A DNA stretch of 64,000 bases from Zingiber officinale (taxonomy: Eukaryota > Streptophyta > Magnoliopsida > Zingiberales > Zingiberaceae), in the NCBI RefSeq assembly GCF_018446385.1, contig NC_055986.1:29013593-29077592 (forward strand). Direction: 5' to 3'. The position numbers and the translations under genes were made by a program. This document shows positions 47,101-56,849 of the stretch, in pieces (positions within the stretch are counted from its first letter, which is position 1; each line of letters starts with the position of its first letter). Under the pieces are notes generated by a model, which made no database searches, was not told the origin of the DNA, and was given only the letters and a program-made list of their open reading frames with translations.

Positions 47101-50100
47101 TTTTAGCGATGAGAATAGCAGGTTGAAGCTAGATCTGAGAAACCCAAAGCAAATCTAAGGAAGACTCCGGCAAATTGGATCACCGTGATGAAGAAAACCA
47201 CAGCTCGATGTTCCGGCAGATGCTGTCGCCTCCTGCGTACTACGGAACCAACCAACAAAGCGTTAGTGACCTAAGACCGAGGTGGAAATCGCTAACTAGG
47301 TCCTCCGACGCTCAAGTCAGTCCCCTCTGTTCCAAGTGGGAAGAAGAAGAAGTACAGTAAAAACCGAAGTGGAACTAGGGTTTCAACGGTGGCGTTTTGT
47401 GTACCTTGCCAACGGAGAATATTCCCCTTTTTATACCACCTCATATAACCTCCGTGATCATGAGGTGGACCCCGGTTTGTTAGAATTTGTTATGAGATGA
47501 CGTAAGTACCTGCGATAATAGTTTAAGGAATTTTTTTTACCCCAGATGTACCTTCTTTGTCGTCTAGCGCACTTACAGAAGTTTCTAGAAACTGTTTCCC
47601 GCTGAATTAACCAAACTGTCATATGATCATATATTATTCTCATACCCCACTCATATTTAATTATAATACTCCTTACTGGCTATGTTTATGAGGTTTAATA
47701 AACGTGAGTGTCTTTATGCTCGGCCAAATTTTACCAGGCCGATCTCATACTAATAGCCTCATAAAAGTGTGTGTTGATATAACCTTCCGGGATTGTATTA
47801 ACGAGCGTATTGTGTCTATGTCCGATCGGATACTTCCAAGCTGAGTCCCCAACCTTGGTTTGTATGTCGGCTCGATCGCCCGAGATTACATTACCGAACG
47901 AGTTATGTGTATGATCGACCAGGATTCTACTATCGAGTGTATTGTGCCTATGTCCAACCAGCCGAGTCCCCTCTAACAACCTTGGTTTGTATGTCGGCTT
48001 GATCGCTCGAGATTACATTACCGAACGAATTATGTGTATGCTCAACCGAGTTTCTACTATCGAGCGTATTGAGCCGAGCCCCTTCCGACAACCTTGGTTC
48101 GTATGCCTGCTTGATCGCCCGAGACTATATTACCGAACGAGTTATGTGTATGCTCGACCGGGCTTCTACTACCGAGTGTATTGTGCCTACATTGTGTTGA
48201 TGCCCACTCGGGCTTTGCCTATTGAGTCATGTTGGGCCTTATGATATGCAATCGATCTTCGCTTGACCGATTACAGAGCTTGCTTAGGGATACATGCCTT
48301 TAAGTTTAGCGGAGCTTTGCTTGCTAAGCGTTCCTAGGTTCATTGACCCTCTGTTATTTTAACTCGACCAGTACTTTATACTTGGTCGAACCTCTACTGT
48401 CGGGTGTATTTAAGCGCGCTAATCCTTTGTCTGTTTTAGTTCAGTCGGGCTTATATACTCGAACGGACTTATATTCTCAGTCGGTTCATGCTCGACCGAA
48501 GCTCCCCCGCTGGGCGTAGGTGTGCTTGCTAATACTTCACCCATTTGGGTTCGTCCGACACTATTTGCTTGGTCGAGCTTTGTCTGCCGAATATACCTAC
48601 TTACATTGTGCGCTCCATTAGTTTTATCCCAGCCGACTCTATATTTCCAACCGGGATTTGCTTATTGAGCGCATTCATCTTATCCGAGCCTCCCTATTTC
48701 TTCCCTCTTCTCCTAATATTCCCTTTCACATTATTACACGGGATCCACTCCTTATAACCCGTATCAATCAACATGCCCCATTAATTGTTGGTCCCCGTAG
48801 GTATTTTGATGTGATCAACCAAGTTGGTTAGGTCCTGCTTTGTTTGATCCCTGTGTCTGAGTGTGCAGGAGCTTAGGAGCGCAGGAAGTCGAGCGGAAGA
48901 CGCAGCTAGCGAGAAGGACGGCACGGGAAGGGAGCCGACGGGCTTGGTGCGTCCGAAGGACGAGAGAGCTGCGGAAGAGTACTCCGGTGGAGCGGGAAGA
49001 ACGTGCGCGGCGTTCGAGGGACGAGAAGCAGGACGGAAGCCTGCTCGAGGAGAAGGTCGGGAATTGGGTTCGGGTGAGCCCTATTCCGATTGGCCGCAAT
49101 CACCCAAAAAGATCGAAGCGTCGGAAGCCAAAGCGAAGCAAAGAAACAAGCTGGAATTCAAGCTGCCAGCTTGGAGGCGCCTCCAGCTTGAAGGCGCCTC
49201 CAGCTTGAAGGCGCCTTCAGCCTTGTTGAAGGCGCCTTCAACAGGTCAAAACTGACCGTTTGGGCCACGGATAAAGTTTAATCCGCTCACCCATTGGAGG
49301 CGCCTTGGACCCTCGAGATCAGATTTCCAGAGGCTATTTAAAGGCCCCTGGAGCTAGGAATTCAATACAACTCAAGCAATCAATTGTATAATCTTTCCTA
49401 GCAATAGTTCTAAGCCTCAAAGTGTAAAAGGCTTCTCCGCCTTCAGCAAAAGAAGATCTTCTACTGCGCTTTTGTCACTGCCCTGGATTAACAACCCTCT
49501 TGGTTGTAACCAGGTTAAATTCCTGTCTTCTGCTTAATTTCTATTTCTTTATTTGTTATTATTTTACTATTGCTTTTCTGAGTTGAAATCCGAGGAGGGT
49601 ATAGTTTATTTTTGTTTTCAGCAATTCACCCCCCTCTTGCCGGCCTCCGCTGCACCTACAATTGGTATCAGAAGGACTAATCGCCGACTGAAGCACAACG
49701 ATCAAGACAATGGCCGGAGCAAATATTCATCCTCCAAAGTTCGACGGAGATTTCGCCACATGGAAGCGAAAAATAGAGGTATTTTTTAAAACGGATTTTG
49801 ATATTCTTATTACAATGAAATATGGTTTTGCAGCGCCGAAAGATAAAGAAGAAAATACATGGAGCAAGAAGGAGCAAGCCGATTTCGTCGCCAACGGAAA
49901 GGCTGAGTTCCACCTGCTCAGCATTCTGCCACCTCAGGAGGTAAATCGGATCGGAAGCTACGACTCTGCGAAAGATATCTGGGAAAAATTCCTGGAGCTC
50001 CACGAAGGTACCTCCGAAGCGAAGCTAGCAAGGCGCGACATCCTCCGGAACCAGTTGACGAACCTCCGGATGAACCAAGGCGAGAAGGTAGCGCAGCTCC

Positions 50101-53100
50101 AAGCAAGGATCAAAGAGTTGATCACGCAACTAACCAATCTTGGAGAAGAGGTAACGAACCAGGACTCTATCCGGTACGCGCTCAACGCCTTCCCCAGAAC
50201 TCCAGAGTGGACCTCCTTAGTAGATGCGTACTATATCTCTAAGGACCTCGAGGTAAGTACTTTAGAACAATTGTTTTCCACTTTTGAACTTCACGAAACT
50301 CGAGTTTCAGAGCCCAATGGAGTAGAGAAGATCAGTCAAAACATTGCCTTAAAGGCAAAAATGAACAGTTCTGACTCCGAAGCCTCGGTCGACGAATCAG
50401 AAGCGACACTACTGGTAAGACGCTTCAATAAATTTTTTAAATCTAACAAATTTAGATCGCAGAGGCATGAGAGAAAAAGAACGACTCGTTGCTACAACTG
50501 CAACGAAGAAGGGCACATCAAGGATGACTACCTGAAATTGAAGAGCAAGCAAAAGGAGAAGGCAAAGACCAAGTACAAGAAACCAGAATCCTCCAAACAC
50601 AAGAACCTGAAGGCCACTTGGTCAGACTCATCCTCCGAATCAGACGTCGAAGAATTCTCGGGGATAGCTCTAATAGCTAACCATCAGCTGGAAGAAGAGT
50701 CAAGCTCAGAGATGAGTATCGATGAAGGGGGAGGAACATCAGAAGAGGAAAGCTGCAGTGAAGGGGGAGCCTCACCGAGTCAGGTAAGTCAGGTACGTAA
50801 TCTAACCCCGACTCAGTCTTTTCGCTTTATTAAATCTCTTTCTAAAGACTTATTCGAATTAGAAAAAGAAAATAAAGAATTGAAAATGAAATTAGCAAAA
50901 GCATGTCCACTTGAGATGTACGATAGTATAAAATCAGAAAATGATAAATTAAAATTAGAAATTGAAAAATTGAAATCTGATGCATGTTTAAATACAAATA
51001 AATTTCCAAACTCAAAATTAAAAATTTATGGAAAATTGAATTGGTACATTAGAAACCATCAGGGTCAACCTAAAAGAGTACCCAAGAACTATGTACCCCC
51101 GAAATTTTTGAATAACCCTGTAGGAAGGAACCTCTATTGGGTTCCGAAATCTGTGCTAAATTAATTCATTTAAAGCTTACAGTAAGAAAATTAAACTTTG
51201 AATTTCTTTATGGAAGCTTTGTCTAAGGAAGTGGTTGTTGCTCCAATAACCAAGAAGGCATAGTGCCTCGCCACGACCTGGAAGCCGAAATATCGAAATA
51301 AAAATGTTTAATTAACTTTATGATAAAAGCATTAAAATTGGAATTAATTAATGCTTTGAAAATTTTTTAAACATTTCCTTAGAAATTCATCTTTTTTAGA
51401 AAAACATCTCTTGAAAGCTTTGCTTAGAATTTCTTTTCTAAAAATCAATTTTTTACTTAGAAATTATTTTGAAAAATCCAAACAAATTATTGTGGTTAGA
51501 ATTTTTTTACTTAGAATTTTTTTTCCCAAAAACTTCATTTTACTTAGAAATATCTTTGAAATTTCTGTTTTTCTAATTTCATCTTAAATTAGAAATTTTT
51601 CTAACTTAAAATTTATGCTAAATTTTTTTTCTATTATCCCGTTTTTGCTGTCATCAAAGGGGGAGAGAAAGGTACAAGCTTAGAGAAGTACATATTTAGG
51701 GGGAGAAATTTTTTTTTAAAATTAAAAATATTCTTTTTGTAGTTGCAATTTTATTTATTGCAAACTAATGCTTAATATGTGAGTTTAGTAATTTTTTTTT
51801 TAAAATTACTTTTCTGTCTATTTTTACCCTAACTTGAACTTGGGTTGATGCACATCAAAAAGGGGGAGATTGTTGGTCACCGTGAGTATTTTGATGTGAT
51901 CAACCAAGTTGGTTAGGTCCTGCTTTGTTTGATCCCTATGTCTGAGTGTGCAGGAGCTTAGGAGCACAGGAAGTCGAGCGGAAGACGCAGCTAGCGAGAA
52001 GGACGGCACGGGAAGGGAGCCGACAGGCTCGGTGCATCCGAAGGACGAGAGAGCTGCGGAAGAGTACTCCGGTGGAGCGAAAAGAACGTGCGCGACATTC
52101 GAGGGACGAGAGTTGACGAAGCTGCCGAGGAGAAGGCCGAAGTGGGTTCGGTGAGCCCTATTCCGGTTGGCATGATCACCCAAAAGATCAAACGCGTAAG
52201 TCAAAGCGGCAAAGAAGCAAGCGAATTAAGTCGACTGAGGCGCCCATCAGCTCGGGCGCCTTCACTGTTGAAGGCGCCCAACAGTCAAATCGATCACGTT
52301 TGCGCCGCGGATAAAGTTTTATCCGCTCACCCATTGGAGGCGCCTTGGACCCTCGAGATCAGATTTCCAGAGGCTATTTAAAGACCCCTGGAGCTAGGAA
52401 TTCAATACAACTCAAGCAATCAATTGTATAGTCTTTCCTAGCAATAGTTCTAAGCCTCAAAGTGTAAAAGGCTTCTCCGCCTTCAGCAAAAGGAGATCTT
52501 CTACTGCGCTTTTGTCACTGCCCTGGATTAACAACCCTCTTGGTTGTAACCAGGTTAAATTCCTGTCTTCTGCTTAATTTCTATTTCTTTATTTGTTATT
52601 ATTTTATTGTTGCTTTTCTGAGTTGAAATCCGAGGAGGGTATAGTTTATTTTTGTTTTCAGCAATTCACCCCCCTCTTGCCGGCCTCCGCTGCACCTACA
52701 TTAATCATGTTGCGATACAAAATAGAATTGCCTTATTGTAGATATCATATAGAATATTAGAATGTAAAAATTATTCCAAGGTAGAAAACTTTCTAAATTA
52801 TATTACAATTTGTAATTGAATTTAAGATTTGATAGGATTTGCAATTCCACAATAGGAACCATTATTTGATAACCTTTTATCACACCAGTTTGTGTCTCTT
52901 TACAAACTGTGAAAAAAGAAGGGAGAACAGTCATAAGGTGAAAGATAAAAGAAACCTTGGAGAGAATAAGATTGTAGTTATTGAGCTCTAATTGGGAAAT
53001 GAAAATCTGGAAGTTTGATATGGTGAGCCACGGTTTGGAAATGACCAAAAACAACAAGTTTATGAAGAGAAAATGCAACATTTAATCATCATCATGTTGA

Positions 53101-55936
53101 AGTCATCATAAATAAACAAAGGCCCAACACACTCTCAAGTTTTAGCAGTTGCACCAACACCCATCTGCTCTTTTGGAATAGCTTGACATGATATTTAACA
53201 GAATATATCATCACCAAAGATACTAGGAGATAGGCAAAGTGAAGAGTGAATATAGTGCTGACAAGAACAGTTTTTAGTGCAACAAATATAAAATTATAAT
53301 TGTTTGTATGTATCAGATTGCTAATTTTTGGAAAATAACAAAAATGAGAACTACAATTCTACTATCACAAAGTGAGGATACAGAAGACTCCAGTAAAAAG
53401 AATTATATTATCACAGTCTTATGATTTTTGAAAATTTCTAAAAAACATGGCACTAAAGAATTCTTCAACATAAATAATATATAGTATCAAATATGGTATC
53501 CTTTAATTCCAAACATAAGAAATGGAGTTTCAATTCTCATTTCCTCATGCAAAAACAAATATAAAAGTTGGAACTCAGAAAATTAAGAATTATTTACTAA
53601 CATAGAGTTGGAATTCTTTTGTAGCAGTAAATTATATCAAAGAAAACTCAACATGTGCAACCTAGTCTGCACTTTACAATATGGATGTCCAGCTTATTTG
53701 CTTTTGAAGGACAATAAAACAGAAAAATTGGATATAACTTGGAGGTAAATGCAGTAAAAAAATCCTATTATAATGTCCTTAAAGTGCAAGGGCCCTCCCA
53801 TGAAAAAAAAGGTGCCCGATCATAAATTATGAGAGAGAGGTGGTTGCAAAAAGTAGAATTTATGGTCCCCGGTGAAGCCCTCTCCATAGAGCTGAACCCA
53901 CAATAATGCAAGTACAACCTCTTGTGCTTTCTAACATGACCATCCTCATCCTCCTCTCAGACATTGGACCAGGAGTCGTTCCTCCCCACAAGATTGCTAC
54001 CACACTCCTTTTTCCCAGTTTCGCCCTCAACTCCTCCAATCATCCATTTTGAGCAATCAAGAAACCCAACTCTCACAAGGCTTGGTTTCAGCGAGAGAAC
54101 ACATCCCTTCCAGCAGATGCAGCTAATCTTGCTTTGCCATCTCGACCCTCTCCCTCCTCCTCACCGCTGGCACAGCCTCCTCAAGAAGCATTGATAGTAG
54201 TAGAGCAACCAAATTCCAGGACTTATTGATGAGGTAAACAACCCAGGCACTAGCACAGTAAGTGCAGTTGTTTTTTTCTGATTGTACCTAGTAAGAATAT
54301 TTAGATCATTTTTATTGGATATCCTAGCATCATAATCTCAAAGTCTTTTGACTTTGCTATGATCATCTTACTTCAACTGGCATGTTCAATGCACAGACTC
54401 ACCTTATTGATCATTTCATTGTATATCTTGCTTGGTCAAAGGACGGAGCAGTCTAACCTTGGATACCTTTTTCTTATTTATCTGCCAGAATTATCTCCAA
54501 CATCCATTTGCATTATATTGTACAATCTTCTATAATTAGCACCACATGTCCATCTGAACGCCATTTCAGTAGATATTGAGGGGTTTTGCTTCACATTTCT
54601 TTGATATTTTTGTTCACAGAGTTCATCTGATCTAAACAACTTATTATTATTCCTGCTGTTTAGAATATCATCTAGCATTCAGATGCCGCTATCGCTTATT
54701 TAGCTATCTTTCAATAGATTCAAGATTTACAAATTAACTTTTTTGAATCTCCCCTAGCTCTTTTACTGTTTATGTTGTTTAACTTTGTCCCTTTTATATC
54801 TTGTCTAATAAATCAAAATTCAAAACATGACTCTTACTTCTAAAGAGAATAATCAAAGTTTGTTACTGAATTACCAAAGTGCACGCATTTTTTTTTCTCC
54901 TGATGGAATATAGTTTATATCATTTTTTTTAACTGTTGGTCAAGTTTGATTGAAGCGGTATATTAATTGTAGTAATTTTGAATATACGGTGCAACATGAT
55001 TCTTTTTGGTTAAAATTTTTTTCCCATTGTAACTTGAGAACATGAATCTTAAGAAGTAAAATCTCAATTGCGGCATTAGTTTGTCAAAGAAAGAACAGGG
55101 CAGTGGTAGTGGTCAAGTGAAGCTAAAAACCTGTCTGTTGGAATATGATCTTCTAATAGAAAAATAGCATACCAAACTATGGAGAGAGTTTTCTCTGGAA
55201 CAAATCGCGCCCACTTTCTCAATGAGGTGTTACCGGAAACTAAGGAAGAAGTATATATGTTGCTTTGAAATTTTTTTGTGACTGCCCTTCCCTATCTTTC
55301 CTTCCTTTTCCTCTCCCTTACTCCTAATTCCAGAGAATGAACAAACTTAGTGTAAAGAATCAGCAGGAATTCTCACAAACGCAAGCAGCTCATGTAGGAT
55401 GGAAGTACTTGTACGTGTCTCTAATTCATAATAATTTGCCAGATTTGACAGAATCAAAAAATATACATCATAAGAAAAGAGGGGAAAATACAGAAGTAAT
55501 TACTTCTCTTTAGATATTGTATTGCAAACCAAAAATTAACCTTAAGTAGACCACCTAAAAGGCATCTTTCCATCATAAGAAAAGAGGGGAAAATACAGAA
55601 GTAATTACTTCTCTTTAGAAATTTTGTGTTGCAAACCAGAAATTATCCTAAATAGACCACCAAAAAGGCATCTTTCCATCAAATCTCACTGCCTACCATG
55701 TAGAAACACCAGATACCAACGGGGAAAAAACATATATAAGGAGCAGAAACAAAGAAAAAATGAAAGAAGAAAATCATCCAGAGAAACTAACCTAGATGGA
55801 ATTCGTGCCCGCATTGCAGCCGAGCAGTGGCTCGGCCCCCTCTGCTCTTCACGGCCTCAAGGCAGATCGAGCAGGCAACGTCGTGCACGACCTCCTCGCC
55901 TTCTTTTCCTTCCTTAACCAACTCCTCGAGTTCCAT
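41109..55936 (-). CDS. RING-H2 E3 ubiquitin-protein ligase, RFI2-like, 6 exons with an 11.5-kb first intron
   Basis: Exons 55792-55936, 44078-44250, 43759-43817, 42224-42252, 41774-42143 and 41109-41559 join in phase with GT-AG sites into 408 residues. The RING spans residues 22-66: C22-x2-C25, C42-x-H44-x2-H47-x2-C50 and C63-x2-C66. It is split by intron 1 at the codon for Asp49 (HEFHL/DCIG). After the RING come GNWLYSNGCHPTPDLVVDEW, a GHWCPFSGLARI block and a long Pro/Ser/Asn/His-rich tail, the layout of the plant RFI2 group, members of which act in light signalling and flowering. It should pass ubiquitin from an E2 to substrates; substrates cannot be read from the sequence. Start chosen at 55936 (MELEELVKEG); an in-frame ATG at 56008 is possible. 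Confidence 0.85.
42894..43133 (-). mobile_element. tRNA-derived SINE in an intron of the RING gene
   Basis: The insert 42912-43115 is bracketed by an exact 18-bp direct repeat, TATACTATAAGCATTCTA, at 42894-42911 and 43116-43133. On the minus strand it has an A-box-like TAGTTGGTTCATGCAAGGG and a B-box GGGTCGATTCCC. Its 3' part (GATTTACCTCCC) is shared with the SINEs at 18.7-19.1 kb. Confidence 0.78.
44829..44997 (+). mobile_element. Au-type tRNA-derived SINE in intron 1 of the RING gene
   Basis: Begins GGGGAGCCTTGGCGCAACGG (A-box TGGCGCAACGG) and carries the B-box region AATTCGAATCC. It ends in the family's GTGCACCGGACTGCCC followed by a short T run. This is the recognisable body of the Au SINE family, widespread in flowering plants. 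TTAAATAAAC occurs at 44811-44820 and 44998-45007 and may be the target duplication, although nine bases separate it from the 5' end. Confidence 0.88.
45270..46931 (+). repeat. left arm: plus-strand LTR lacking its last 150 bp or so
   Basis: U3 contains tandem repeats of a GTCGAGCATACACATAACTCG / CAAACCAAGGTTGT unit (about 45850-46260, periods of about 118 and 139 bp). A TATA box TTATATAAAAAG lies at 46609-46620 and the conserved GACTTGAGCGTCAGAGGACC near 46725. It breaks at ACCTGCTATTC, directly against the primer-binding site. Confidence 0.82.
46930..46946 (-). other. primer-binding site at the palindrome centre
   Basis: On the minus strand TGGCGCCGTTTGTGGGA follows the LTR end (CTTTCAGACA, 46957) after a ten-base gap, as in Tat-type elements. 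The base after it is already left-arm LTR sequence, so no internal region exists. Confidence 0.82.
46957..48766 (-). repeat. right arm: complete minus-strand Tat-type LTR (1810 bp)
   Basis: Reads TGATACGGG...CTTTCAGACA on the minus strand. It has a TATA box (GGTATAAAAAGGGG, 47425-47438), GACTTGAGCGTCGGAGGACC (about 47305-47325) and a complete U5 ending at 46957, followed by the primer-binding site. Confidence 0.82.
48786..49660 (+). repeat. 5' LTR of the gag-only element (875 bp)
   Basis: Shares start, end and most sequence with 51871-52700. The two differ strongly in the middle (49025-49260 against 52105-52310). There this LTR has several GGCGCCTCCAGCTTGAAGGC units that the other largely lacks. 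Confidence 0.92.
49663..49672 (+). other. primer-binding site of the gag-only element
   Basis: TGGTATCAGA follows the 5' LTR end (CACCTACA) after two bases. It matches the first ten bases of the initiator-Met tRNA type and then diverges (AGG instead of GC). Confidence 0.75.
49710..51164 (+). CDS. retrotransposon gag, DUF4219/UBN2 type, intact frame but altered zinc knuckle
   Basis: 484 residues without a break. The N-terminus (MAGANIHPPKFDGDFATWKR) and core (SYDSAKDIWEKFLELHEGTS, LARRDILRNQLTNLRM, RYALNAFPRTPEWTSLVDAY) are copia UBN2-type gag. A zinc knuckle near residue 262 reads CYNCNEEGHIKDDY, so the fourth ligand of C-x2-C-x4-H-x4-C is Tyr instead of Cys. A Ser/Glu-rich stretch follows, and a coiled coil lies at about residues 370-430. 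Gag would assemble particles around element RNA. It is the only protein of its element and has no pol downstream. It is related to the broken gag at 4969-6600 but clearly a different subfamily. Confidence 0.93.
   Translation: MAGANIHPPKFDGDFATWKRKIEVFFKTDFDILITMKYGFAAPKDKEENTWSKKEQADFVANGKAEFHLLSILPPQEVNRIGSYDSAKDIWEKFLELHEGTSEAKLARRDILRNQLTNLRMNQGEKVAQLQARIKELITQLTNLGEEVTNQDSIRYALNAFPRTPEWTSLVDAYYISKDLEVSTLEQLFSTFELHETRVSEPNGVEKISQNIALKAKMNSSDSEASVDESEATLLVRRFNKFFKSNKFRSQRHERKRTTRCYNCNEEGHIKDDYLKLKSKQKEKAKTKYKKPESSKHKNLKATWSDSSSESDVEEFSGIALIANHQLEEESSSEMSIDEGGGTSEEESCSEGGASPSQVSQVRNLTPTQSFRFIKSLSKDLFELEKENKELKMKLAKACPLEMYDSIKSENDKLKLEIEKLKSDACLNTNKFPNSKLKIYGKLNWYIRNHQGQPKRVPKNYVPPKFLNNPVGRNLYWVPKSVLN
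51165..51870 (+). other. 3' internal region of the gag-only element, with purine tract
   Basis: T-rich non-coding sequence with repeated TTACTTAGAAAT-like words (51410-51600), a GGGGGAGA tract near 51660 and 51699, and the terminal AAAAAGGGGGAGA (about 51857-51869) right before the 3' LTR. No protease or RT motifs. Confidence 0.75.
51871..52700 (+). repeat. 3' LTR of the gag-only element (830 bp)
   Basis: Pair of 48786-49660. Its last 380 bp are almost identical to the 5' LTR; the middle differs by indels and substitutions. Confidence 0.92.
52701..55791 (-). other. remainder of RING-gene intron 1 upstream of the insertions
   Basis: AT-rich sequence with no coding gene. A tandem duplication of about 105 bp lies at 55468-55680. 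No LTR or transposase motif recognised elsewhere. Confidence 0.6.
55468..55680. repeat. tandem duplication, period 105 bp
   Basis: TCATAAGAAAAGAGGGGAAA starts at 55468 and 55573. Both copies continue with ACAGAAGTAATTACTTCTCT, GCAAACCA and AAAGGCATCTTTCCATC. Confidence 0.88.
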
Positions 55937-56422
55937 CCCTGCATGCCCTAACCCTCGAGCAACGAAGGACGACGAGAGGGGCAGCGTCCGCTGTAATCCA
56001 ATCCACAAACTCCTTCGTTGCGCCTGCGCCCTAGATTTCCACCTCGAAGAAATGCCCGATCTCCTCGCCTACACTCTCCTTTGCTACAAAAGCGATTCAG
56101 AAGGCATCGGTTTATTATCGTGGCCTGAACAGTCCGCATACGGTGCTTCATGCGCTAACATACGACTAAACCGTCCGTTTCTGTCCACGTCATCATTTGT
56201 GCCCAGAAGGACGGCGATCGTTGAGGGATCTTAGGATAGAATAGGCGGATGCGGATCCATAATTCGGGTTTCGGATCCGCTTCTTCTAGCATCCTTGCAA
56301 TCCGTGTTGAATCTAGTTGTGGCTGTACAACGTGAGCAACGTTGGTGTTAAGTTCAACAACTCATTAAAGAAGGTAGAAATTTATATAATTTTTTTTTTG
56401 AAAAAATCAAAATGATAATGTC

Positions 56423-56468
<46 letters not shown>

Positions 56469-56849
56469 CAGAGCATCCATAGCCGTCACTAAAAAATAAA
56501 TAATTAAATAAAACTCTCAACAAATTCTTGGTGGTCTCATATATATATTTTTAATTATATATATATTTCTTATCTCTTCCTCCTATTTTACCTTATATGT
56601 ATTTAAATTTTTATAAAATTTAAATCCATAAATTACTAACCCTCTAAATAACATTAATAATTAAAAAAATACATAAATATTACCATATATCAAATAAAAA
56701 TATAACATTATCATAATCAATAAATTATTTTTTTACTGATTACATCTTAGTGTGTGCAAATATATTGGCTCGAATTGATAATGCATTTGATTATCACGTA
56801 GTTCCTCCGGAAGTATTCTTGGAATTTTTGGGTGGAGCCTTGAAATATT
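55937..56849. other. upstream region of the RING gene and AT-rich spacer
   Basis: GC-richer sequence to about 56240 probably holds the 5' UTR and promoter of the RING gene. Beyond is AT-rich DNA with a (TA)n run at 56426-56464. GAGCATCCATAGCCGTCAC at about 56470 resembles Harbinger-type terminal sequence. No gene. Confidence 0.5.

Larger units (their letters stand above)
45270..48766. mobile_element. palindromic inverted-LTR insertion (two Tat-type LTRs joined tail to tail), 3.5 kb
   Basis: Both outer ends are the same LTR start (TGATACGGGTTATAAGG at 45270 and its complement ending at 48766), bordered by a perfect 5-bp duplication ATCAA (45265-45269 and 48767-48771). The arms 45270-46931 and 47108-48766 are inverted copies, about 94 percent alike over the first 160 bases by eye. 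The 176-bp centre (46932-47107) holds the rest of one LTR plus a primer-binding site. There is no gag or pol. It lies in intron 1 of the RING gene. Open frames inside the arms are short and mirror each other, so none is called as a gene. Confidence 0.85.
48786..52700 (+). mobile_element. gag-only LTR retrotransposon (TR-GAG-like, Sirevirus-related), 3.9 kb
   Basis: LTRs 48786-49660 and 51871-52700 (TGTTGGTC...CACCTACA) are bounded by a perfect duplication TTAAT (48781-48785 and 52701-52705). Between them are a primer-binding site, one intact 484-codon gag and a purine tract, with no pol. It is therefore non-autonomous and would need protease, RT and integrase from a relative. It inserted 19 bp to the right of the palindromic element in the same intron. 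Confidence 0.92.

Noticed and set aside
45270-48766. Two independent solo LTRs in opposite orientation as the explanation of the palindrome
   Set aside because: Only one 5-bp duplication is found, at the outermost ends. The inner junction has a primer-binding site and no second TG/CA border or duplication.
53964-54194. 76-codon plus-strand frame in the RING intron
   Set aside because: No domain, no splice context, and antisense to a long intron; not distinguishable from chance.
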